A DNA stretch of 6,015 bases from Burkholderiales bacterium. GTDB lineage: Bacteria > Pseudomonadota > Gammaproteobacteria > Burkholderiales > SG8-39. The notes under the pieces were generated by a model that ran no database searches, was not told the DNA's origin, and saw only the letters and a list, made by a program, of their open reading frames with translations. Both the position numbers and the translations under genes were made by a program. Position 1 is the stretch's first letter. The number at the start of each line of letters is the position of its first letter. Positions 1 through 4,697 of this stretch are shown piece after piece. The stretch spans positions 1 to 6,015 of the forward strand of contig SXNB01000103.1 of NCBI GenBank assembly GCA_005777205.1, read 5' to 3'.

Positions 1-3
1 GCC

Positions 4-414
4 ATGGCACTGGTGAAAAAAGGCATCAAGCAGCTCATCGCCGAGGCGGAGGCGCGCTCGAAAAGCATCTCCGTCGAGGACTCGAAGAAACGCGTGGGCG
101 ACCCCGGCACGCTGTTCGTGGACCTGCGCGACGTGCGGGAACTGGAGCGCGACGGCATGATCCCGGGGGCCTTCCACGCGCCGCGCGGCATGCTGGAGTT
201 CTGGGTCGACCCGGACAGCCCCTACTACAAGCCGGTGTTCGCCGAAGGCAAGACCTTCATCCTGTACTGCCAGGCGGATTGGCGCGGCACGCTGGCCGCC
301 GCCACGCTCGCAGACATGGGCGTGCAGAACGTGCTGCACATGGAAGGCGGCTTCGGGGAATGGAAGAAGGCGGGTGGCCCGACCGCTGAACGTCCGCACA
401 AGACATCCGCCTGA
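4..414 (+). CDS. Single-domain rhodanese-like sulfurtransferase
   Basis: This 136-residue protein is a stand-alone rhodanese domain, a fold that carries sulfane sulfur as a cysteine persulfide in the cytoplasm. The hallmarks are FVDLRD at residues 38-43, the E-R-D-G-M-I-P-G-A segment around 48-56, APRGMLEFW at 59-67, and the active-site loop C89-Q-A-D-W-R94 (Cys-X4-Arg), followed by MEGGFGEWKKAGGP near 113-126. Related proteins usually have GWR in the loop; here it is DWR, so substrate preference could differ. There is no signal peptide. The ATG lies three bases from the window edge, so its ribosome site cannot be seen, but the N-terminal residues look like a normal family start. It is first of three closely spaced genes, with 10 bases to the next start used here. 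Family assignment is firm; the physiological sulfur donor and acceptor are unknown. Confidence 0.9.
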   Translation: MALVKKGIKQLIAEAEARSKSISVEDSKKRVGDPGTLFVDLRDVRELERDGMIPGAFHAPRGMLEFWVDPDSPYYKPVFAEGKTFILYCQADWRGTLAAATLADMGVQNVLHMEGGFGEWKKAGGPTAERPHKTSA

Positions 415-424
415 ACGGCCAGGA

Positions 425-1045
425 GTGGTCGAACTCTCTTGTTACTACAGCCTGTCCTCGCCCTGGGCCTACCTTGGCGGGCCGCAGCTCTCGCAGATCG
501 TGCAGCGCCACCAGGTCCGGCTGGTGCTCAAGCCCTATGACTTCCAGGATGTGGCGCCGAGGAACGGCGGCGTCCCGCTGCTCACCCGACCCGATGCCCG
601 CCGCAGCTACCATGCACTGGAACTCGACCGCTGGCGCCAGCACCTAGGGATGCCCCTCAACCTGCAGCCGAAGCACTACCCGAAGGATGGCAAGCCGCCG
701 GGTTGGAACAAACCCGCGGGATGGATGGTGATCGCGGCGCAGGCGCGCGGGCTGGACGCGCCGCGCCTGTCGCACGCGCTGCTGCGCGCGCTTTGGGCGG
801 AGGAGCGCGATACCGCCAACGTGGATGTGCGCCGCGCGATCGCGGACAAGAACGGCCTGCCGGGCGAGGAGCTGGTGGCCGCGGAGCGCAGCGCGCCGGT
901 GCAGAAGCTCTACAAGGCCTATAGCGAGGAGGCCGAGCGCCTGGGCGTGTTCGGCGCGCCGACCTACGTCCTCGAGGGCGAGCGCTTCTGGGGGCAGGAC
1001 CGGCTCCTGTTTCTCGACCGTGCGCTGGAGGCGATGGAGAAATGA
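425..1045 (+). CDS. 2-hydroxychromene-2-carboxylate isomerase-type DsbA-family protein
   Basis: This thioredoxin-fold protein of the DsbA/kappa-GST superfamily has about 206 residues, the usual length. The N-terminus reads CYYSLSSPWAYLG, matching the family's F/Y-x-x-x-S-P-x-x-Y-L motif; the serine before Pro13 is the expected glutathione-activating residue, and there is no CxxC. The C-terminal block GVFGAPTYVLEGERFWGQDR contains the cis-proline and the FWGQDR signature. Characterised relatives isomerise 2-hydroxychromene-2-carboxylate in naphthalene breakdown, but many homologues have other or unknown thiol-dependent roles, and no aromatic catabolism genes are visible here. I chose GTG at 425 because it puts the motif at the normal distance from the N-terminus; its AGGA at 421-424 abuts the codon, so GTG at 374, overlapping the rhodanese gene, remains possible. 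The stop overlaps the next gene's ATG as ATGA, so the two are probably translationally coupled. Confidence 0.85.
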   Translation: MVELSCYYSLSSPWAYLGGPQLSQIVQRHQVRLVLKPYDFQDVAPRNGGVPLLTRPDARRSYHALELDRWRQHLGMPLNLQPKHYPKDGKPPGWNKPAGWMVIAAQARGLDAPRLSHALLRALWAEERDTANVDVRRAIADKNGLPGEELVAAERSAPVQKLYKAYSEEAERLGVFGAPTYVLEGERFWGQDRLLFLDRALEAMEK

Positions 1046-2292
1046 TCGCCGTGACGCCCGCGCGTCGCCGCGACATGATCCTGCTGCTGGTGCTCTCGGG
1101 CATCATCATTTCCGTCTGCATGGGCCTGCGCCAGAGCCTTGGCCTGTTCATGTTGCCGATGACGGTAGACGCAGGCATCTCGGCAGCCACCTTCGGCTTC
1201 GCCATCGCGCTGCAGAACATCGTCTGGGGCATCAGCCAGCCTTTCGTCGGCGCGCTCGCCGACAAGTACGGCCCGCGACCCATCCTGATCTCGACCGCGA
1301 TCGCCTACGCGGCGGGCATGGCGATGATGGCGTTTTCGCGCGGCGAGCTGATGCTGAATGTTGCCGGGTTCCTGCTGGGCGTCGGCACCGCCGGCACCGC
1401 GTTCGGCGTGCTGATGGGCGTGGTGGCGCGCGCCTCGCCTCCGGAGAAGCGCAGCCAGACGGTGGGGCTGGTGGCGGCCTCGGGGTCGCTGGGTACGATG
1501 CTGCTTGCGCCCATCGGCCAGTCGCTCATCGATGGTTTTGGCTGGCAGGCGGCGATGCTGGTGTTCGCGGTGATCGCCAGTTCCATGGCGGCGTTCGCGC
1601 TTCCCATCCGCGGCCTCGCGGTGCGCTTAGACGCCGAGCCGGTCGCAGCCACCGCGGCGACGCAGCCTCTGGGCGAGGCGCTGCGCGAGGCCATGGGGCA
1701 CCGGGGGTACCTGTTCATGACGCTCGCGTTCTTCGCGTGTGGTTTCCAGCTCGTCTTCATCACCACCCACCTGCCGGCGTACCTGCAGCTGTGCGGCGTG
1801 GCGCCCGGGGTGAGCGCGACCGCGCTGGGCCTGATCGGTCTATTCAACACCATCGGCACCTACATTTTCGGCCTGCTCGGTGCCCGCTACAGCCAGAAGC
1901 GGCTGCTGGCCGGGATCTACCTGTTTCGCACCCTGTTCATCATCGGCTTCCTGCTCGTGCCCATCAGCGCCACCAGCACGCTGGTGTTCGCCGCCGCCAT
2001 GGGCATGTTGTGGCTCGGCGTGTCGCCGCTGGTCACCGGCATTATCTCGCGCGTCTTCGGCCTGACGCACTTCGGCACGCTCTACGGCGTGGTGTTCTTC
2101 AGCCACCAGTTGGGCTCGTTCTTCGGCGCCTGGATGGGCGGCCTGGTGTTCGCCCGCACCGGAAGCTACGACTTTGCCTGGGGCGCGCTCATCGCCATCG
2201 GCCTCACGGCCTTCACGCTACAGTGGCTGATGGACGACCGGCCGCCGGCGGAACTGCGCCGGGCGGGTGGCCTGCATCCCGCCGCAGCGTGA
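1042..2292 (+). CDS. MFS transporter (12 TM)
   Basis: This is a 416-residue inner-membrane permease of the major facilitator superfamily with about twelve hydrophobic helices, the first near residues 12-33. Motif A between helices 2 and 3 is clear: G70-A-L-A-D-K-Y-G-P-R79. A degenerate second copy, GLLGARYSQKRLL, lies near 277-289 in the C-terminal half. A hydrophilic central loop (about 190-220) separates two six-helix halves. The MGLRQSLGLFMLPM stretch in helix 1 and the GTAGTAFGVLMG stretch near 115-126 recall the oxalate/formate-antiporter and monocarboxylate-type MFS branches, so an organic anion is a reasonable guess, but the substrate cannot be read from sequence. Its ATG overlaps the preceding TGA (1042-1045), placing it as the last gene of the rhodanese/isomerase operon. 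No terminator follows. Confidence 0.93.
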   Translation: MIAVTPARRRDMILLLVLSGIIISVCMGLRQSLGLFMLPMTVDAGISAATFGFAIALQNIVWGISQPFVGALADKYGPRPILISTAIAYAAGMAMMAFSRGELMLNVAGFLLGVGTAGTAFGVLMGVVARASPPEKRSQTVGLVAASGSLGTMLLAPIGQSLIDGFGWQAAMLVFAVIASSMAAFALPIRGLAVRLDAEPVAATAATQPLGEALREAMGHRGYLFMTLAFFACGFQLVFITTHLPAYLQLCGVAPGVSATALGLIGLFNTIGTYIFGLLGARYSQKRLLAGIYLFRTLFIIGFLLVPISATSTLVFAAAMGMLWLGVSPLVTGIISRVFGLTHFGTLYGVVFFSHQLGSFFGAWMGGLVFARTGSYDFAWGALIAIGLTAFTLQWLMDDRPPAELRRAGGLHPAAA

Positions 2293-2318
2293 CCGGCGCT
2301 GATCTCGAAAGGTAAAAT
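2289..2318 (+). promoter_or_regulatory. Candidate sigma70 promoter for the 57-codon gene
   Basis: TAAAAT at 2313-2318 is a good -10 match, and GTGACC at 2289-2294, 18 bases upstream, is a weak -35 that overlaps the MFS stop codon. The predicted start of transcription falls at or next to the ATG at 2325, which would give a leaderless or nearly leaderless message. This is inferred from sequence only. Confidence 0.45.
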
Positions 2319-2324
2319 ACGTCC

Positions 2325-2498
2325 ATGGACATGAGCGCACAGGAAATCCAGGAGTTCTGGCACGGCTTCTGCGAACGCCAGAAGGTGCCCCCGGCATTGC
2401 GTGCCGAGGGCGACAAGGAAATTGCTGCCGATCCGGAATTCTGGGCCGACCACACCATGTGGGATCTGGTGGAAAAGCTGAAGGCGAAGAAGTCCTAG
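2325..2498 (+). CDS. Small Trp-rich hypothetical protein (57 aa)
   Basis: I do not recognise this family. The ORF encodes 57 residues with an ATG start and TAG stop, no signal peptide and no membrane segment. It starts MDMSAQEIQEFWHGFCERQK, has DPEFWADHTMWDLVEKLK in the middle to C-terminal part, and ends in a lysine-rich helix (KLKAKKS). Three tryptophans, one cysteine and alternating acidic and basic residues suggest a small helical cytoplasmic protein. Codon choice is GC-rich at third positions, like its neighbours, which supports real coding. It has no convincing Shine-Dalgarno sequence; AAAGG at 2308-2312 is 12 bases from the ATG. A TAAAAT hexamer six bases before the ATG suggests leaderless expression. 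A second in-frame ATG lies at 2331. It sits 32 bases after the MFS gene and may be independent of that operon. Confidence 0.65.
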   Translation: MDMSAQEIQEFWHGFCERQKVPPALRAEGDKEIAADPEFWADHTMWDLVEKLKAKKS

Positions 2499-2556
2499 AG
2501 AAGGTCCGGGTTCCTCTTTCCCAGGCGCCCTCCGGCCGGCCGCGATTGCTTAGCGA

Positions 2557-2574
2557 CGCGCCATGTCTGGCGCG
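2557..2574. promoter_or_regulatory. Inverted repeat over the -35 position, possible operator
   Basis: CGCGCC at 2557-2562 and GGCGCG at 2569-2574 form a perfect 6-bp inverted repeat with a 6-base spacer (ATGTCT). It covers the place where a -35 element would lie for the extended -10 at 2590-2598, and no T-run follows it, so a protein-binding site is more likely than a terminator. In GC-rich DNA such a repeat could also arise by chance. Confidence 0.35.
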
Positions 2575-2589
2575 AGCGGACGAAGTCTT

Positions 2590-2598
2590 TGCTATATT
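2590..2598 (+). promoter_or_regulatory. Extended -10 promoter of the small transcription unit
   Basis: TGCTATATT at 2590-2598 fits the extended -10 pattern TGnTATAAT with one mismatch, in an AT-rich island inside GC-rich DNA. There is no good -35 hexamer 17 bases upstream, which extended -10 promoters can tolerate. Transcription would begin near 2605, about 15 bases before the strong Shine-Dalgarno sequence. Confidence 0.6.
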
Positions 2599-2615
2599 AA
2601 AGCCTTCCAACCACT

Positions 2616-2632
2616 GAAAGGAGGTGATCCAG
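2616..2632 (+). promoter_or_regulatory. Extended Shine-Dalgarno, 17-base complement to the 16S rRNA 3' end
   Basis: GAAAGGAGGTGATCCAG is the exact reverse complement of the standard bacterial 16S 3' end (CTGGATCACCTCCTTTC). A normal site matches only 4-6 bases. The GGAGG core (2620-2624) lies seven bases before GTG at 2632, which is optimal spacing. The same bases form the 5' arm of a helix with 2677-2687, so the site can be hidden or exposed. Confidence 0.75.
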
Positions 2633-2712
2633 TGCGAGATACCAGAGGCACGATCGGCGTGAGGTGCTCCAGGACCGGATCATTTCTGCAGTCAGGGAGC
2701 ATCTCTGGCTAA
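2632..2712 (+). CDS. Possible 26-residue micropeptide or leader peptide
   Basis: This short ORF starts at GTG and stops at TAA, encoding 26 residues that begin MRDTRGTIGVRCSRTGSF and end in a Ser/Gly-rich tail. I do not recognise it. It is basic, contains one cysteine, and has no signal peptide or membrane segment. The argument for translation is the perfect Shine-Dalgarno sequence with ideal spacing, its own promoter, and a terminator 36 bases after the stop. The argument against is that three of the four structural arms (B, A', B') lie inside it, so its sequence may be set by RNA pairing rather than by protein function. It could be a regulatory leader peptide whose translation rearranges the RNA, although no downstream gene follows the terminator on this strand. 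Confidence 0.45.
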   Translation: MRDTRGTIGVRCSRTGSFLQSGSISG

Positions 2713-2747
2713 AGCGCCGGGAATGCCGTAGCTGTACCGCAACACCG

Positions 2748-2782
2748 GCCCCGGGCCGCGCGAGCGACCCGGGGCTTTTTTT
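2748..2782 (+). terminator. Intrinsic terminator of the small transcription unit
   Basis: GCCCCGGG at 2748-2755 pairs perfectly with CCCGGGGC at 2768-2775 around a 12-base loop, followed at once by seven T (2776-2782). This is a textbook Rho-independent terminator on the plus strand. Confidence 0.9.
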
Positions 2783-2797
2783 CGCGCGCGCCAAATG

Positions 2798-2823
2798 AAA
2801 AGGCCCGGTCGCCCGGGCCTTTT
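2798..2823 (-). terminator. Terminator of the cold-shock gene, probably bidirectional
   Basis: AAAAGGCCCGG at 2798-2808 and CCGGGCCTTTT at 2813-2823 form a perfect 11-bp inverted repeat with a 4-base loop. It lies 21 bases beyond the minus-strand csp stop codon. Flanking A and T tracts give a U-run in both directions, so it should also catch plus-strand readthrough from the terminator at 2748-2782. Confidence 0.85.
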
Positions 2824-2844
2824 CGACACTGTTTCAACCTTCGG

Positions 2845-3048
2845 TCAGAGCGGCTTGATGTTCGTCGCCTGCTCGCCCTTGGGGCCGGTGGTGACATCGA
2901 AGGTCACCTTCTGGGCTTCCTTCAGGCTCTTGAAGCCCGAGCCCTGAATCGCGGAGAAATGCGCGAACAGATCCTTGCCGCCGCCATCGGGAGTGATGAA
3001 ACCGTAGCCCTTGGCGACGTTGAACCACTTGACGGTACCGGTTGCCAT
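2845..3048 (-). CDS. CspA-family cold-shock protein
   Basis: This 67-residue protein is a single cold-shock domain, an OB-fold that binds single-stranded RNA and DNA and melts RNA secondary structure in the cytoplasm. The start MATGTVKWFNVAKGYGFI holds the RNP1-type KGYGFI motif, and DLFAHFSAI is the RNP2 motif. The rest (GSGFKSLKEAQKVTFDV, then GPKGEQATNIKPL) fits the family end to end at normal length. The KWFN and F-H aromatic residues that stack on bases are present. I chose ATG at 3046-3048 because it begins the conserved domain and has GAGAGG (3058-3063) nine bases upstream on its strand; a longer frame starting with TTG at 3111 lies in the leader. The gene has its own promoter and terminator. 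Csp paralogues can be cold-induced or constitutive, and the sequence does not say which. Confidence 0.96.
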   Translation of the reverse strand: MATGTVKWFNVAKGYGFITPDGGGKDLFAHFSAIQGSGFKSLKEAQKVTFDVTTGPKGEQATNIKPL

Positions 3049-3217
3049 GATCGATTGCCTCTCGATTAATGATTGGAAAACGGGCTTTCGCCCACTTGCC
3101 GGAGGAGCCAAGAAGGTAGCGCGGTACTCACTTGTGGTGGAAGGACCAGCGGAAAAGAGCTTGAAGAAGTAGTTGGATGCATCCCTACCCTTGATTACCT
3201 AGCTTGAGAACACCAGC
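3049..3217 (-). promoter_or_regulatory. Long 5' leader of the cold-shock mRNA
   Basis: If transcription starts about seven bases after the -10 at 3224-3229, the csp message has an untranslated leader near 169 bases, close to the long leader of E. coli cspA that acts as a thermosensor. Visible structure includes GGGC-GAAA-GCCC (3082-3093, minus strand), a 4-bp stem with a GNRA-type loop extendable by wobble pairs. A perfect 10-base palindrome, GGATGCATCC, lies at 3175-3184. I do not see the E. coli cold-box sequence. The regulatory role is inferred from family precedent. Confidence 0.55.
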
Positions 3218-3223
3218 GATAAA

Positions 3224-3229
3224 ATTATA
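3224..3229 (-). promoter_or_regulatory. Consensus -10 of the cold-shock gene promoter
   Basis: Read on the minus strand, 3229-3224 is TATAAT, a perfect sigma70 -10, followed by an AT-rich stretch (TTTATC). The bases where a -35 should lie show no good TTGACA match. TTGCTT is present but only 13 bases away. Strength may come from the -10 and the AT-rich surroundings. Confidence 0.65.
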
Positions 3230-3332
3230 CACAAGACCATGAAAGCAAGCGTATTTGGGGCTGGCGCGAGCGGCGGCCGGCCCTTAGCCGAGCGGCTGAC
3301 CGCGGCGAGGAGGCTCCGCGCAGGGCTGCCGG

Positions 3333-3338
3333 TAAACT
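3333..3338 (+). promoter_or_regulatory. Candidate -10 element just before the 89-codon ORF
   Basis: TAAACT at 3333-3338 sits six bases before the ATG at 3345, in the context GGTAAACTAGCGCCATGG. The spacing and flanks closely repeat those before the 57-codon gene (GGTAAAATACGTCCATGG). No good -35 is visible. If used, the message would be leaderless. It would also drive the threonine aldolase gene. Confidence 0.4.
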
Positions 3339-3344
3339 AGCGCC

Positions 3345-3614
3345 ATGGCGCAGACCCCGGCATCCTCGGCAGCGTCCAGGGCGCGGGCGGAGACGCCCGA
3401 GCGTCGGCCGGTCTCGGAACGGTGTCGGCGTGGCGGTGTGGCGTGGAAGGTCGTGATTGCCGGCGTGATCGCTTTGGGCGGGTACTTGGTTTCGGGGGCG
3501 CGAAAAGATGCACCCCCGATCGTGGACGTGCAAGAGCGGGTTCCGGCGATGCTCCAGCTCGACCGGAATGTCGAGGGATTTGCGAAAAGGATCACCCATG
3601 AATCCAGTCGTTGA
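3345..3614 (+). CDS. Possible small single-TM membrane protein (89 aa)
   Basis: This 89-codon ORF is of unknown function. Residues 1-32 are hydrophilic and Arg-rich, one hydrophobic helix spans about 33-50 (VAWKVVIAGVIALGGYLV), and a polar C-terminal part of about 39 residues follows. The basic N-terminal flank suggests an inner-membrane anchor with the C-terminus outside. It has no Shine-Dalgarno sequence; a -10-like TAAACT lies six bases before the ATG. Its last 17 bases overlap the threonine aldolase start in another frame, so coupling is possible. I do not recognise the family. It may instead be only the untranslated upstream region of the aldolase gene, since GC-rich DNA yields open frames by chance; the clear TM segment and the in-phase GC-rich codons tip it slightly towards real. 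Confidence 0.45.
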   Translation: MAQTPASSAASRARAETPERRPVSERCRRGGVAWKVVIAGVIALGGYLVSGARKDAPPIVDVQERVPAMLQLDRNVEGFAKRITHESSR

Positions 3615-4608
3615 CCTTCGTTCCGACACCGTGACGCGCCCCGGCGCGGCGATGCGCCGCGCCATGGCTGAAGCCGAGGTGGGCGACGACGTGTTCGGTG
3701 ACGACCCGACGGTAAACCGCCTGCAGGCGCGCGCGGCGGAAATACTCGGCTTCGAGGCGGCGCTGCTGTTTCCCACAGGAACGCAGTCCAACCTCGCCGC
3801 GCTGATGACGCACTGCGGGCGCGGCGATGAGGTGATCCTCGGGCAGGAGGCGCACACCTACCGTTACGAGGCAGGGGGCGGCGCGGTGCTGGGCTCGATC
3901 CAGCCACAGCCGCTCGCTAACCGTGCCGACGGCACGCTTGACCTCGCGGAGGTTGAGGCGGCGATCAAGCCGGACGATTCGCATTACGCCCGCTCGCGGT
4001 TGCTCGGGCTGGAGAACACGATCGGCGGCCGGGCAATCCCGCGCGCGTGGTTCGACGAGGCGCTGGCGCTGGCAAAGCGCCGCGGCCTGGCGACGCATCT
4101 GGACGGTGCGCGCTTGTTCAACGCGGCGGCGAAGCTGGGGCTGGCGGCGCGCGAGGTGTGCCGCGGCTTCGACTCGGTGTCGGCCTGCCTGTCCAAAGGC
4201 CTGGGCGCACCCGCGGGCACCGTCCTTCTGGGCAGCGCGGAATTCATTGGTCGCGCGAAGCGCGCGCGCAAGATGCTGGGCGGAACCATGCGCCAGTCAG
4301 GGGTGCTCGCTGCCGCGGGCCTGTACGCGCTGGAGCACAACGTAGCGAGGATTCACGAGGATCATGCCAACGCCGAGCGCCTTGCCGCCGCGCTGGGGCG
4401 GATTCCGGCACTGCAGGTCGAGCCCGCGCAGACCAATATGGTGTTCGTGCGCGTGCCGCCGGAGCGTGCGCCTGGCCTGCCGGCGCATCTCGCGCGGGAG
4501 GGCATCGTGGTCCTGCCGGGCGTGCGGATGCGGCTGGTGACCCACCTCGACGTGGACCGGCACGGCATCGAGCGCGCCGCCGTCGCGTTCCAGGGATACT
4601 TTTCCTGA
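3598..4608 (+). CDS. ltaE: Low-specificity L-threonine aldolase
   Basis: This 336-residue PLP enzyme of fold type I cleaves L-threonine and L-allo-threonine to glycine and acetaldehyde in the cytoplasm. It aligns with the LtaE family from the first residues: VDLRSDTVTRP (5-15), VGDDVFGDDPTVN (28-40), FPTGTQSN (58-65), H86 in QEAHTYRYEAGG, which stacks on PLP, and LENTIGGR. HLDGARLFN (167-175) contains the PLP-binding aspartate and arginine. The Schiff-base lysine is K200 in CLSKGLGAP. RLVTHLDV (312-319) near the C-terminus is also typical. I chose ATG at 3598 because it begins the conserved sequence and has AAAAGGA (3585-3591) six bases upstream; a longer frame from 3508 has no family support. 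No terminator is visible before the next gene. Confidence 0.95.
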   Translation: MNPVVDLRSDTVTRPGAAMRRAMAEAEVGDDVFGDDPTVNRLQARAAEILGFEAALLFPTGTQSNLAALMTHCGRGDEVILGQEAHTYRYEAGGGAVLGSIQPQPLANRADGTLDLAEVEAAIKPDDSHYARSRLLGLENTIGGRAIPRAWFDEALALAKRRGLATHLDGARLFNAAAKLGLAAREVCRGFDSVSACLSKGLGAPAGTVLLGSAEFIGRAKRARKMLGGTMRQSGVLAAAGLYALEHNVARIHEDHANAERLAAALGRIPALQVEPAQTNMVFVRVPPERAPGLPAHLAREGIVVLPGVRMRLVTHLDVDRHGIERAAVAFQGYFS

Positions 4609-4675
4609 TCGGCGCATCCAGCGGTGTAGCGTATCCTTCGTCTGGGCTGCACCGGAGGTGAAGCGGTCGCGCCCA

Positions 4676-4690
4676 GGATTGGGAGAATCC
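4676..4690 (+). promoter_or_regulatory. Small hairpin presenting the hydratase-family Shine-Dalgarno sequence
   Basis: GGATT (4676-4680) and AATCC (4686-4690) can form a 5-bp stem whose 5-base loop, GGGAG, is the only purine-rich ribosome site before ATG 4698, at 12 bases. The stem is short, so this is a weak candidate for presenting or controlling the site. Confidence 0.3.
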
Positions 4691-4697
4691 GAACCTC

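Larger units (their letters stand above)
2605..2782 (+). ncRNA. Candidate structured small RNA, about 178 nt
   Basis: A short unit bounded by an extended -10 promoter and an intrinsic terminator. It contains four related arms: A 2621-2630 (GAGGTGATCC), B 2661-2670 (GAGGTGCTCC), A' 2677-2686 (GGATCATTTC) and B' 2696-2705 (GGAGCATCTC). A pairs with A' over 10 bp, or 11 with G2620-U2687, and B pairs with B' over 10 bp, allowing G-U wobbles. The two copies differ by a compensated pair, A2627-U2680 against C2667-G2699. Since A-A' and B-B' interleave, they must form a pseudoknot or alternate. A nested alternative, A-B' enclosing B-A' with a 6-base loop, is also possible with one mismatch in each helix. 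Helix A-A' would bury the Shine-Dalgarno sequence. I cannot match this to a named RNA family. It could instead be simply the mRNA of the 26-codon ORF it contains. Confidence 0.5.

Noticed and set aside
825..2315. A 496-codon plus-strand open frame across the MFS gene
   Set aside because: It lies in another frame of a clear 12-TM transporter, is full of Arg, Ala and His, and shows no family motif; GC-rich coding DNA gives such long shadow frames.
2605..2782. Identity as 6S RNA, SRP RNA or tmRNA, because of the length near 180 nt and the isolated promoter-terminator unit
   Set aside because: It lacks the long closing stem and central bubble of 6S, the SRP GGAA-type apical loop, and any tRNA-like ends; I could not match it to a family I know.
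3049..3111. N-terminal extension of the cold-shock protein from a TTG codon
   Set aside because: The added 21 residues are unlike the family, and the ATG at 3046-3048 has a good ribosome site; the region reads as leader.
3508..3597. N-terminal extension of threonine aldolase by 30 residues
   Set aside because: Family conservation begins at the ATG at 3598, which has AAAAGGA six bases upstream.
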